From Morganella sibonii (GTDB taxonomy: Bacteria; Pseudomonadota; Gammaproteobacteria; Enterobacterales; Enterobacteriaceae): DNA of 64,000 nucleotides. Both the position numbers and the translations under genes were made by a program. How positions within the stretch are numbered: position 1 is the first letter of the stretch; each line of letters starts with the position of its first letter. This document shows positions 44,792-52,696 of this stretch, one piece after another. Location: the NCBI RefSeq assembly GCF_040560245.1, contig NZ_JAKMWP010000007.1; one strand, given 5' to 3'. The notes beneath the pieces were generated by a model. That model ran no database searches. It saw nothing but the letters and a program-made list of their open reading frames with translations, and had not been told where the DNA came from.

Positions 44792-45619
44792 TTATCTTGT
44801 TATATTTTTAAATGCTTCGGTGGTGGCTTTTAGTGCCACTTCTGTCGGTAAACGCTCCATGGAACTGGCTCCGTAAAAACCGTGGCAGTCCGGGCAGCGA
44901 TCTAAAATGTATTGTGCATCTTCCGGTGTCGCAATAGGACCGCCGTGACACAATACAATAATATCCGGACGAATCGCTTTTGCTGCTTTCGCCCAGTCAT
45001 TAATCATCTCAGCACAATCATCCAGCGTAGTCGCTGTTTCTGCCCCGATATTACCGCCGGTGGTCAGACCCATATGCGGCACGAGGATATCCGCACCGGC
45101 GTTGGTCATGGCAATGGCATCTTCACGGCTGAAAACATACGGCGTGGTCAGCAGATCTTTTTCACGTGCTTTGCGGATCATCTCCACTTCCAGCGCATAA
45201 CCCATCCCGGTTTCTTCCAGATTTGCGCGGAATTTACCGTCGATCAGACCGACTGTCGGGAAGTTTTGTACGCCGGAAAATCCGGTGGCTTTGATATCGT
45301 CCAGGAACTTATCAAACTGACAGAACGGGTCGGTGCCGTTTACACCGGCCAGTACCGGGGTGTGTTTGACAACCGGCAACACTTCTTTTGCCATATCCAT
45401 AACGATTTCATTGGCATTACCGTAAGCCAGCAGACCGGCCAGTGAGCCGCGTCCTGCCATCCGGTAACGGCCGGAGTTATAGATAACGATGAGATCGATA
45501 CCGCCGGCTTCCTCACATTTTGCTGACAGACCGGTACCGGCACCGCCGCCGATAATCGGTTCACCGCGTGAAATCATGTCATTGAATTTTTTCAGTAATG
45601 CGTCACGGGAAAGTGGCAT
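44792..45619 (-). CDS. TIM-barrel protein of the phosphoenolpyruvate hydrolase-like family
   Basis: A 275-residue protein with G-G-G-A-G-T-G-L-S-A-K at the N-terminus, L-A-G-V-N-G-T-D-P-F, N-F-P-T-V-G-L-I-D-G and D-I-L-V-P-H-M-G-L-T-T-G-G, the marks of the PEP hydrolase-like TIM-barrel group often found with Tm-1-like proteins. Enzymatic activity is not established for most members. It lies 11 bp after the Tm-1-like gene and forms an operon with it. Confidence 0.85.
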   Translation of the reverse strand: MPLSRDALLKKFNDMISRGEPIIGGGAGTGLSAKCEEAGGIDLIVIYNSGRYRMAGRGSLAGLLAYGNANEIVMDMAKEVLPVVKHTPVLAGVNGTDPFCQFDKFLDDIKATGFSGVQNFPTVGLIDGKFRANLEETGMGYALEVEMIRKAREKDLLTTPYVFSREDAIAMTNAGADILVPHMGLTTGGNIGAETATTLDDCAEMINDWAKAAKAIRPDIIVLCHGGPIATPEDAQYILDRCPDCHGFYGASSMERLPTEVALKATTEAFKNITR

Positions 45620-45630
45620 CTTGTGTCTCC

Positions 45631-46845
45631 TTATTTCGCCCGTAATTGCTGGTGTTGGTTAATGACAAAACGGGTAAATTCCGGGTCATTAATATGATAC
45701 GGGCATTTGCGTAAAATTCGTTTTTCTGTTTGTTTATAATGTGTTTCGAACGCCTCAATAAAGGCGCGGTCAGCTTCCGGTGACCAGAAAGGCATACCTT
45801 CAGCGTCGAGAGCGGAGAAACCGCCTTCCGGAATGATAAAAATGACATCACCGTGACACTGGTTCAGTTTTTCTGCTATCCAGCGCCCCATCTGTGCATT
45901 TTCTTCCGGGGTGGTACGCATCAGGGTGACCTGGGCGTTGTGATGATAAAACTGACGATCAGCATATTTTTCCGGAACCGTGGACGGGCGGCCGAAATTG
46001 ACCATATCCAGTGCGCCGCAGGAGGCGATATACGGTGTCTGTGAGCGGGCTGCTGCACCGAAACGATCGTCATCACAGGCCAGTACGCCGCCGAAAAGAT
46101 AGTCACACACTTCCGTGGTGGTCAGGTCAAGGACACTGTCGAACTGATGATCATCCGTCAGTTTTTCCATAGCTTTACCGCCGCTGCCGGTCGCGTGAAA
46201 GACCAGACAATCGTAATCCGCTTCCAGTTCTTTGCTGATTTGCTGAATACACGGGGTGGTGACGCCGAACATCGTCAGGGCAACGGCAGGTTTATCAGTT
46301 ACCTGCTCTTCCTGACAGAAGTAAACCGCCCCGGCAATCTGATTAGCCGCATTACGGAGAACTTTACGTGAAATTCGGTTCAGGCCGGAGACATCAGTGA
46401 CAGAGTAGAGCATGGCAATATCGCTTGCGCCGATATAGCCGGAAATATCACCGGAGGCCATGGTGGAAACCATGAGTTTGGGGATGCCGACAGGCAGGGA
46501 TTGCATTGCTGGTGTAATCAGTGCCGTTCCACCGGATCCGCCCAAACCGAGAAGTGCTGCAATATCATTTTGTTTTGCAAGGAAATGCTCGAAGGCGACA
46601 GCCATGGCCGCAATCGCACGGCCGCGGTCGCCGCAGAAAACCGCGCTTTCGCCGTCAGGGTGACAGGCGGCGACGTCGCGGGCGCAGACATCCGCTTCCC
46701 GGGTCAGCTGACCGGGTTTTGTGGTTAAATCCACAGTCCGTACTGCCAGGCCGGTGCGCTGAATCAGCTCACTGACATAAAAAATCTCATCACTTTTGGT
46801 ATCAAGCGTTGTGGCGATATAGACAGCGCCTTTATTGCTGTTCAT
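45631..46845 (-). CDS. Tm-1-like ATP-binding domain protein (UPF0261)
   Basis: A 404-residue protein. I-A-T-T-L-D-T-K-S-D-E at the N-terminus and L-G-L-G-G-S-G-G-T-A-L-I-T-P-A-M are the UPF0261 hallmarks; plant Tm-1 is a tobamovirus resistance relative, but bacterial functions are unknown. Start at ATG 46845 with GAGG upstream; the ATG at 46893 would add 16 residues without a ribosome site. First gene of a two-gene operon with the TIM-barrel protein, divergent from a TetR-type regulator. Confidence 0.85.
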   Translation of the reverse strand: MNSNKGAVYIATTLDTKSDEIFYVSELIQRTGLAVRTVDLTTKPGQLTREADVCARDVAACHPDGESAVFCGDRGRAIAAMAVAFEHFLAKQNDIAALLGLGGSGGTALITPAMQSLPVGIPKLMVSTMASGDISGYIGASDIAMLYSVTDVSGLNRISRKVLRNAANQIAGAVYFCQEEQVTDKPAVALTMFGVTTPCIQQISKELEADYDCLVFHATGSGGKAMEKLTDDHQFDSVLDLTTTEVCDYLFGGVLACDDDRFGAAARSQTPYIASCGALDMVNFGRPSTVPEKYADRQFYHHNAQVTLMRTTPEENAQMGRWIAEKLNQCHGDVIFIIPEGGFSALDAEGMPFWSPEADRAFIEAFETHYKQTEKRILRKCPYHINDPEFTRFVINQHQQLRAK

Positions 46846-46927
46846 GGTTAACCTCAAAGGGATATCGGATGTCTGATAACGCATCATAACCATAATGAGA
46901 CTGTAGTATCATTTTGTTTGCCCGATT

Positions 46928-46945
46928 TTGAGACATTAATCTCAA
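46928..46945. promoter_or_regulatory. Inverted repeat, probable TetR-type operator
   Basis: TTGAGA-N6-TCTCAA between the divergent Tm-1-like and TetR-type genes. A second, looser repeat AATGA-N10-TCATT at about 46893-46912 also contains TGAGAC. Confidence 0.6.
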
Positions 46946-47062
46946 TTTGTCTACATTTAAATCATTTTTTTGACAAAAAAACAGCATTAGGGTGTTGCCG
47001 GCAGGGATGTTGTGTAAGATAGCCGCGAAAAATTCACAGAAATCATGAAAGGAAAATCAGTT

Positions 47063-47713
47063 ATGGCCTGTACTGATGACGGAACACCTTACTCCGGCAC
47101 GCGTAAGCGGACATTTAATCTGCTGGTTAATACCGCGCTGACCCTGTTTGAACAGGGCGCGATTCCGTCAGTCTCTGAACTGGCGGCGGAGGCCGGGGTG
47201 TCACGGGCAACGGCTTACCGCTATTTTCCGACACAAAGTGATTTAATCGCCGCGACAGTCGATGCCAGCCTCGGGCCGATTCTGACCTGGCGCTCTGACA
47301 GTCCGGAAACCCGCGACCGGATGGAGCAGTTGCTGGCGTTTGCCTACCCGCAGATGTTCCGCCACGAAGGCGCACTGCGTGCAGCACTGTATGTGTCATT
47401 GCAGCAGTGGGCGCAGGATCGTTCGGCATCGGCCAAATCACAGATTAATGAAGAGAAAAAACTGGTCAGAGGCCACCGTAAGGCGATTCTGGCCAATGTC
47501 ACGGAGCCGCTGAAGGCCCATGTCGATCAGGAAACACTGGATAAAGTGGTCCGCGCATTCTCGCTGGTGTACGGCTCGGAAGTGTTTCTGGTGATGAAAG
47601 ATATCTGGAAGATGAATGACGGTGAAGTCATTGATATTACACAGTGGATGGCAAAAGCGATTCTGAATCAGGCGATGGCGGACAGCCGGGCGCAGCAGGA
47701 CGAACAGCCGTAA
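47063..47713 (+). CDS. TetR-family transcriptional regulator
   Basis: A 216-residue regulator with the TetR helix-turn-helix (about 40-60: P-S-V-S-E-L-A-A-E-A-G-V-S-R-A-T-A-Y-R-Y-F-P). Start set at ATG 47063, nine bases after AAAGGA; the in-frame ATG at 47045 lies upstream of that site. Divergent from the Tm-1-like/TIM-barrel operon and probably its regulator. The last codons and stop are part of a 23-bp sequence repeated at 47864-47886. Confidence 0.85.
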   Translation: MACTDDGTPYSGTRKRTFNLLVNTALTLFEQGAIPSVSELAAEAGVSRATAYRYFPTQSDLIAATVDASLGPILTWRSDSPETRDRMEQLLAFAYPQMFRHEGALRAALYVSLQQWAQDRSASAKSQINEEKKLVRGHRKAILANVTEPLKAHVDQETLDKVVRAFSLVYGSEVFLVMKDIWKMNDGEVIDITQWMAKAILNQAMADSRAQQDEQP

Positions 47714-47724
47714 TAACGGCTGTT
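47702..47724 (+). repeat. Hairpin repeat, copy 1 (end of the TetR-type gene)
   Basis: A 23-base sequence (starting GAACAGCCGT, with arms AACAGCCGT / ACGGCTGTT) that recurs exactly at 47864-47886. This copy holds the final Gln-Pro codons and stop of the TetR-type gene. Confidence 0.8.
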
Positions 47725-47734
47725 GAGATTGCTG

Positions 47735-47801
47735 ACAAAGCAGGATAAAACGTGGTTTTTCCTGCTTTGTGTTATCAGCTGAAAATCAATAAATTGATTT
47801 T
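47735..47801. other. Two strong hairpins between the repeats
   Basis: ACAAAGCAGGA (47735-47745) / TCCTGCTTTGT (47760-47770), and AAAATCAA / TTGATTTT (47782-47801). The first, with a T-run in its loop, could end transcription; both lie between the two copies of the 23-bp repeat. Confidence 0.6.
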
Positions 47802-47863
47802 CCTGGTTTATTTTTACAACCTCTGCCGGACGTCGCCAACCCCTGCGGGTTTGTCAACGGCCT

Positions 47864-47886
47864 GAACAGCCGTAATAACGGCTGTT
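47864..47886 (+). repeat. Hairpin repeat, copy 2 (end of the GNAT remnant)
   Basis: Exact copy of 47702-47724, 162 bp further on. It overlaps the stop codon of the minus-strand GNAT-like frame. Confidence 0.8.
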
Positions 47887-48139
47887 ATAATGTCTTGCGG
47901 AAGTAAATACGCTCATGCGTCCGGGGATAGGACTCCGGTGTCAGCACTTCCTCAAAACCCATTTTCAGATAAAAAGGGCGCGCCCGGAAACTGAAAGTAT
48001 CCACCCGGGAAAATTTTTCACCACGCTCACGGGCGCTCTCCTGCGCCTGACAAACTAACGCTGTACCGATACGCTGCCCGCGCAGGCCATTCTGCGCCAC
48101 ACTGCTCTCCGCCTCTGATGGCGAGAAGGTTACCCGCAT
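47885..48139 (-). pseudogene. Truncated GNAT-family N-acetyltransferase
   Basis: An 84-residue frame equal to the C-terminal half of a GNAT enzyme: G-L-R-G-Q-R-I-G-T-A-L-V is the acetyl-CoA pyrophosphate loop and D-T-F-S-F-R-A-R-P-F-Y-L-K-M-G-F is the conserved helix-strand end. Family members have about 140 residues; the first strands are missing and the divergent abrB-type gene starts 78 bp upstream, leaving no room. AGAGG lies in front of the ATG, so a short protein could still be made. The first 15 residues look unrelated to GNAT. Confidence 0.65.
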
Positions 48140-48217
48140 AATTATATCCTCTGTAATTAATTTGCTCCGGTGATAAACTGATTTTCTGTACCGGCAACCG
48201 GCTGAAATAATAACAAT

Positions 48218-49246
48218 ATGAATATTATCAAAACAGCAGCGGGAATTTCAGCCTGTTTCGCCACCGGGTCAGGGCTGGCATATCTGAATGTGCCGATGGC
48301 ACTGATGTTCGGTCCCATCATTCTGATTATTATTGTGCACCGTTTCAATGTTTCGCTCACTATCCCCGGGGGAACATTAACCTTTGTCCAGATGGTACTC
48401 GGGACATCCGTCGGGCTGATGTTTACCCGTGTCGATCTCAGTCAGTTTGATAATCTTCTGCTGATTATGCTCACGATGGTGTCGTGTCTGGCCGTGCAGT
48501 TTACGGTCAGTTTTCTCTGGTTCCGCAAACGGGTGGGGTGGTCAGTTCAGGAATCGCTGCTGGGTGCGGTACCCGGGGCAATGGCGGCGATTCTGGCGCT
48601 GACAGATCATACCGGTACGCCGCCGCAGAAGGTGGTGATTTCGCATACTATCCGCCTGATCATCCTGATTATGCTGGCGGGTGTGGTGGTCGGCAGTGAT
48701 CATCCTGTCCCGCCGCCTGCGGATATTCCGCCGCAGAGTCTGGTGTCCGTACTGTGGCTGCTGGTGATTGCGGTGTGCGGGTATCTGTCCGGCAAAGTGC
48801 TGGAAAAAATCAATGTTCCCGCCCCGTTTATGCTGACGTCACTGGGTGCGGCGATCGCTGTGCAGAGCATGGTGAGTACTTACATTGTTTTCCCGCTGCC
48901 GCTGAATGATATCAGTATGACGCTGATTGGCATGTATATCGGGCTTTATTTTGTGCTGTTTCCGCTGCGCTCACTGCTGCGTAATATGGTGATTTCCGCA
49001 CAGGTGGTGCTGATCAATATTATGCTGACCGCGCTGATTGCATTCGGTGCTTCTCACCTGACCGGATTTCCCTTCCCGGTACTGCTGCTTTCCTGGGCGC
49101 CGGGCAGTATGGAAGCGATGACATTTGCTGCGATTACCATGGGAATCGATGCGGGTTTTGTCATGCTTAACCATATTCTCCGCATGCTGATTATTCAGAG
49201 TGTGCCGTCAGTAGTGCTGTATATTCAGGAACGGCGGAGTAAATAA
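48218..49246 (+). CDS. AbrB-family membrane protein
   Basis: A 342-residue integral membrane protein of the AbrB/DUF ammonia monooxygenase-like regulator family (about ten helices in two similar halves, each with a G-x-x-x-G-x-M-F-x-x-V/G-x-Y pattern such as M-V-L-G-T-S-V-G-L-M-F and the P-G-A-M/P-G-S-M-E-A motifs). E. coli AbrB has been tied to aidB regulation, but a transporter role is as likely. Substrate unknown. Divergent from the GNAT remnant. Confidence 0.82.
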   Translation: MNIIKTAAGISACFATGSGLAYLNVPMALMFGPIILIIIVHRFNVSLTIPGGTLTFVQMVLGTSVGLMFTRVDLSQFDNLLLIMLTMVSCLAVQFTVSFLWFRKRVGWSVQESLLGAVPGAMAAILALTDHTGTPPQKVVISHTIRLIILIMLAGVVVGSDHPVPPPADIPPQSLVSVLWLLVIAVCGYLSGKVLEKINVPAPFMLTSLGAAIAVQSMVSTYIVFPLPLNDISMTLIGMYIGLYFVLFPLRSLLRNMVISAQVVLINIMLTALIAFGASHLTGFPFPVLLLSWAPGSMEAMTFAAITMGIDAGFVMLNHILRMLIIQSVPSVVLYIQERRSK

Positions 49247-49263
49247 TTAAGCGTAGTAAGTCA

Positions 49264-49746
49264 TTACTCCGCTTTTTTCACGGTCAGCCGCAGGGAATAA
49301 ACCGGATCAGAACTTCCGCACATAGTGCCGTAAGCTGCACCCTTGATCTTTATACGGACGTTGCCGCGCTCAGGCGGTATTCCCTGCAAACGGGCGGCGA
49401 TCAGCGGGCGCTGACCAGCTTTCATCACCCGTGTCTGCCACTCCTCTTTGGTGATAAGCGGAAGCCATTCACCGGCCTCATTTTCTGACATCAGTGTGAC
49501 CGTTATCCAGTCCGGTTTATCACTGACATAAAACGGGATCATCCCGGTATTCCGTGCGATTTCAATGGTCTGATCATACGGCCGGCCGGTTACCGCATCC
49601 GGCAGCGGAATTTTTGTCACTGACTCTGACGGCGTAAACAGGGCCATACTGCCGCACATGGCACCATAAAATACCCCGCAGCCGCTTAACATCGCGCACA
49701 GCAGCAGTACAGACAGTCCCCTGACAAACAAATAAGCCGGACGCAT
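49264..49746 (-). CDS. Lipoprotein of unknown function
   Basis: A 160-residue predicted lipoprotein: signal segment with lipobox L-S-G-C at about residues 20-23, then a short hydrophobic stretch and a beta-rich domain with V-T-G-R-P-Y-D-Q-T-I-E-I and two cysteines (near G-A-M-C-G-S and G-T-M-C-G-S, a repeated motif). Convergent with the abrB-type gene. No family recognised. Confidence 0.7.
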   Translation of the reverse strand: MRPAYLFVRGLSVLLLCAMLSGCGVFYGAMCGSMALFTPSESVTKIPLPDAVTGRPYDQTIEIARNTGMIPFYVSDKPDWITVTLMSENEAGEWLPLITKEEWQTRVMKAGQRPLIAARLQGIPPERGNVRIKIKGAAYGTMCGSSDPVYSLRLTVKKAE

Positions 49747-49853
49747 TATTGTTTCTTCCCTGATATTCAGACAGAAAATATATCAGTCAGTATAAAAAAA
49801 GCGCACGGTAAAAACTGTGTCCGGTGTCAGCCGGTACAGAAAATCACACAATA

Positions 49854-49910
49854 TGTACTGGTTAATACGAATTAGTCTTGTTAGACTTTGAATGTGTACT
49901 GTTTAGTACA
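49854..49910. promoter_or_regulatory. Repeated operator-like elements before the Tat amidohydrolase gene
   Basis: TGTACTGGTTAATAC (49854-49868) and TGTACTGTTTAGTAC (49895-49909) are 41 bp apart and differ at three positions; the second is also an inverted repeat TGTACT-N4-AGTACA. Between them lies AGTCT-N4-AGACT at about 49873-49886. A regulator binding several sites is likely; its identity is unknown. Confidence 0.5.
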
Positions 49911-49951
49911 TTTTATAGGTATCTGTTAACTGTGTGAGGAGCAATAATTCA

Positions 49952-51568
49952 ATGACAGAGAAAGCGCAGGACCCGTCAAGACGGTCTTTCCTGAAAAATG
50001 CCGGTCTTGGTACTGCGGGGCTGGCGGCAGGTGTACTCGGCAGCCATTCTGCATTAGCGGGCGGCAATGCCGTGCTGGCGGGGGCTGATGATAAAAATAA
50101 ACGCTATATCAAAACTGATAAGCGTAATAAGCTGATTTATAACGGCTATCTTATCACTATGGATGAAAAATACGGTGATATTCCGGACGGCGCAGTGCTG
50201 GTTGACGGTGATAAGATTGTGGATGTCGGCCCGGTGTCCAAATTTGCCGGGGTTGATGCGGAGCTGATTGATGCTGACGGCGGGATTATTCTGCCGGGGA
50301 TTATCGACAGTCACCGTCACACCTGGATGTCACTGCTGCGCGGGATCTCCGCAGATATGTCACTGGCCGGATTCCTCGGTTCCACCTTCTACGGTATCGG
50401 CTCGGTCATGGAGCCGGAAGATATCCGCATGGCGGCGCTGGTGGGATCAGTGGAGGCACTGAACGCCGGGGTGACGACCATTCTTGACTGTTGTGACTGT
50501 GTTAACTCACCGGATCATGCACCGGCAGCGATTGAATCCCTGCGCGCCTCCGGTATCCGCAGTATCTATGCCTATGGTATGCAGGCGTATGATTATAAAG
50601 GCAGTAACCGCTTCCGCAGCCATCAGCAGCGTCTGGATGTGATGAAAAATATCCATCAGCACTATTACGGTCACAGTAATAAAAGCCTCAATCAGATGGG
50701 GGTTCTGCTGAGTGATTTCGGTACGATTCCGTTTGCGGATACCGCGAAAGAGATTGAGCTGGCCAATGAACTGGGGATTTTTGTGGCGTCCCATACCGGG
50801 GCGGCAGAAAAATCGATTCTTCTGAAAGGGTTACATGAGCTGAAACACAATAATCTGCTTAAGCCCGGCCATCTCCATATCCATTGTACTTCTCTCGATA
50901 ACAGTGAATGGAAGATCCTGAAAGAGACCGGCGGCAAAGTTTCTATCGCACCGGAAACCGAAATGCAGATGGGGATGGGGCGTCCGCCGTTCCGCGCCAG
51001 CATTGACCACGGTTTTAAACCCGGACTGAGCAGCGATATTGTGTGTGTCGGCTCCGGTGATCTGTTCTCACAGATGCGTCTGGGTCTTCAGTTCCAGCGT
51101 TGTATGGATAATGAAGCGGAAGCAAACCGCACCGGCAAAACCACCACTAAGATTGACCTGAGTGTGCGCGATGCGCTGACCTGGGCAACACACGGCAGTG
51201 CGGAAGCGATGGGGATGGAGAAAGAAATCGGTTCCATCAGCAAAGGTAAAAAAGCAGATATTATTATCGTTTCCCAGAAAGAAGCCTTTGTGCCATCCAG
51301 TTATCCTGCGGGCTCAGTGGTGCTGCAAACCACTGCGTCAGGGGTGGATACTGTTATCGTCAACGGGGATGTGAAAAAGCGTTTTGGTCAGCTGACACAG
51401 CAGAATACGGACAAAATCCGTTCTGATGCGACAGAGGCACTGCACCGTATTCAGAAAGCGGCGAAAAAGCTGCCTGAACAGACCGCAGCAGAAGTGGCTG
51501 CATTCTTCGATACCGCACAGGAACAGGCACGTGAGAATTTCTCAGCCGGTTACCGCTATAAAAAATAA
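49952..51568 (+). CDS. Tat-exported amidohydrolase (deaminase/chlorohydrolase branch)
   Basis: A 538-residue amidohydrolase with a twin-arginine signal (R10, R11 in S-R-R-S-F-L-K-N-A-G), so it is folded in the cytoplasm and sent to the periplasm. Metal ligands appear as I-D-S-H-R-H-T-W, V-A-S-H-T-G, I-H-C-T-S and L-S-S-D-I, the mononuclear pattern of cytosine/guanine deaminase and TrzN/AtzA relatives. Start at ATG 49952 behind GAGGAG. Substrate not deducible; a purine-like or triazine-like amine or halide is possible. Confidence 0.85.
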   Translation: MTEKAQDPSRRSFLKNAGLGTAGLAAGVLGSHSALAGGNAVLAGADDKNKRYIKTDKRNKLIYNGYLITMDEKYGDIPDGAVLVDGDKIVDVGPVSKFAGVDAELIDADGGIILPGIIDSHRHTWMSLLRGISADMSLAGFLGSTFYGIGSVMEPEDIRMAALVGSVEALNAGVTTILDCCDCVNSPDHAPAAIESLRASGIRSIYAYGMQAYDYKGSNRFRSHQQRLDVMKNIHQHYYGHSNKSLNQMGVLLSDFGTIPFADTAKEIELANELGIFVASHTGAAEKSILLKGLHELKHNNLLKPGHLHIHCTSLDNSEWKILKETGGKVSIAPETEMQMGMGRPPFRASIDHGFKPGLSSDIVCVGSGDLFSQMRLGLQFQRCMDNEAEANRTGKTTTKIDLSVRDALTWATHGSAEAMGMEKEIGSISKGKKADIIIVSQKEAFVPSSYPAGSVVLQTTASGVDTVIVNGDVKKRFGQLTQQNTDKIRSDATEALHRIQKAAKKLPEQTAAEVAAFFDTAQEQARENFSAGYRYKK

Positions 51569-51585
51569 CAGAAAGCAGTGAGATA

Positions 51586-51615
51586 AAAAAACCGCTTCCG
51601 TAAGGAAGCGGTTTT
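51586..51615. terminator. Bidirectional terminator between the amidohydrolase and afuC genes
   Basis: Stem AAACCGCTTCC / GGAAGCGGTTT with loop GTAA; A-run on the left and T-run on the right, so it can serve both convergent genes. Confidence 0.85.
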
Positions 51616-51630
51616 GTATTCAGGGAAAAA

Positions 51631-52680
51631 TTACCGCTCTTCCGGCAGAATAAACATACCGTAAGGGTGGATTTTCAGGAACAGGCTGTCGCCGACAGAC
51701 GGCTGTAATTGTGTGGCGTTAATCTGTAACAGCATAGATTGTCCGTGCCAGTCGACGGTCACCTCATACTGCGGCCCCATATATGCCACGTGAGATACCG
51801 TACAGCGCTGGCTCTCATCACCCTGTAAACTGAGGGTAATGGCTTCCGGGCGTACGCCCACGGTGACATTGGTTTTTTCCGTGACAAACTGCGGCGGACG
51901 CGGCAGGCGATAGCTGAAAATCTCAACGGCATCACCGATCAGTGTGGCCGGGAAGATATTGGCATCACCCATAAAGCTTGCCATAAATTTCGAGGCAGGC
52001 TGACGATACAGCTCCTGCGGTGAGCCCAGCTGCATGATTTTCCCTTTATTCATCACCAGCACCATATCCGAGACCGCAAAGGCCTCGCTCTGGTCGTGGG
52101 TCACATACAGGGACGTGATATTGAACTGCTGCTGCAATTCACGGATTTTCTCCCGCATACTGCGGCGCAGGTTGGCGTCGAGGTTACTCAGCGGTTCATC
52201 AAATAACAGCACTTTCGGTTTGAGGATCAGCGCACGGGCCAGGGCGACGCGCTGCTGCTGTCCGCCGGAGATCTGATCGACAAAGCGATCGCCGAACCCG
52301 GCCAGATCCACCAGCTCCAGCGCCTCTTCCACGCGCTCTTTAATTTCTGCCTTCGGGCGTCCCAGCATTTTCAGCCCGTAGCCGACGTTATCGCCGAGGG
52401 ACATATGCGGGAACAGCGCGTAAGACTGGAACACCATACAGATATCACGCTGCTGGATGGAACGGTCTGTGACATCTTCGCCATCGATAAACATTTTACC
52501 TTCGGTCGGCTTTTCCAGCCCGGCCACCAGACGCAGCACGGTGGTTTTCCCGCAGCCGGACGGACCGAGCAGGGTGACCATACTGCCCGCCGGAATAGAA
52601 AGACTTAAATCGTCGATGACCGTATTGGTGCCAAAGCGTTTAGTCACATTTTTTAATTCAACAAAACTTTGTTGTGTCAT
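51631..52680 (-). CDS. afuC: ABC transporter ATPase AfuC
   Basis: A 349-residue ATPase of the FbpC/AfuC type: Walker A G-P-S-G-C-G-K-T-T, Q-loop V-F-Q-S-Y-A-L-F-P-H, signature I-S-G-G-Q-Q-Q-R, Walker B V-L-L-F-D-E-P, and a C-terminal TOBE domain. Start at ATG 52680, behind GGAG, 16 bp after afuB. Usually annotated as ferric iron import, but the linked AfuA and UhpABC genes point to sugar-phosphate uptake. Confidence 0.88.
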   Translation of the reverse strand: MTQQSFVELKNVTKRFGTNTVIDDLSLSIPAGSMVTLLGPSGCGKTTVLRLVAGLEKPTEGKMFIDGEDVTDRSIQQRDICMVFQSYALFPHMSLGDNVGYGLKMLGRPKAEIKERVEEALELVDLAGFGDRFVDQISGGQQQRVALARALILKPKVLLFDEPLSNLDANLRRSMREKIRELQQQFNITSLYVTHDQSEAFAVSDMVLVMNKGKIMQLGSPQELYRQPASKFMASFMGDANIFPATLIGDAVEIFSYRLPRPPQFVTEKTNVTVGVRPEAITLSLQGDESQRCTVSHVAYMGPQYEVTVDWHGQSMLLQINATQLQPSVGDSLFLKIHPYGMFILPEER

Positions 52681-52696
52681 GTCGGTTACTCCATGA

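Noticed and set aside
47885..48139. Intact small acetyltransferase
   Set aside because: Lacks the N-terminal strands of the GNAT fold, so treated as a remnant although a ribosome site is present.
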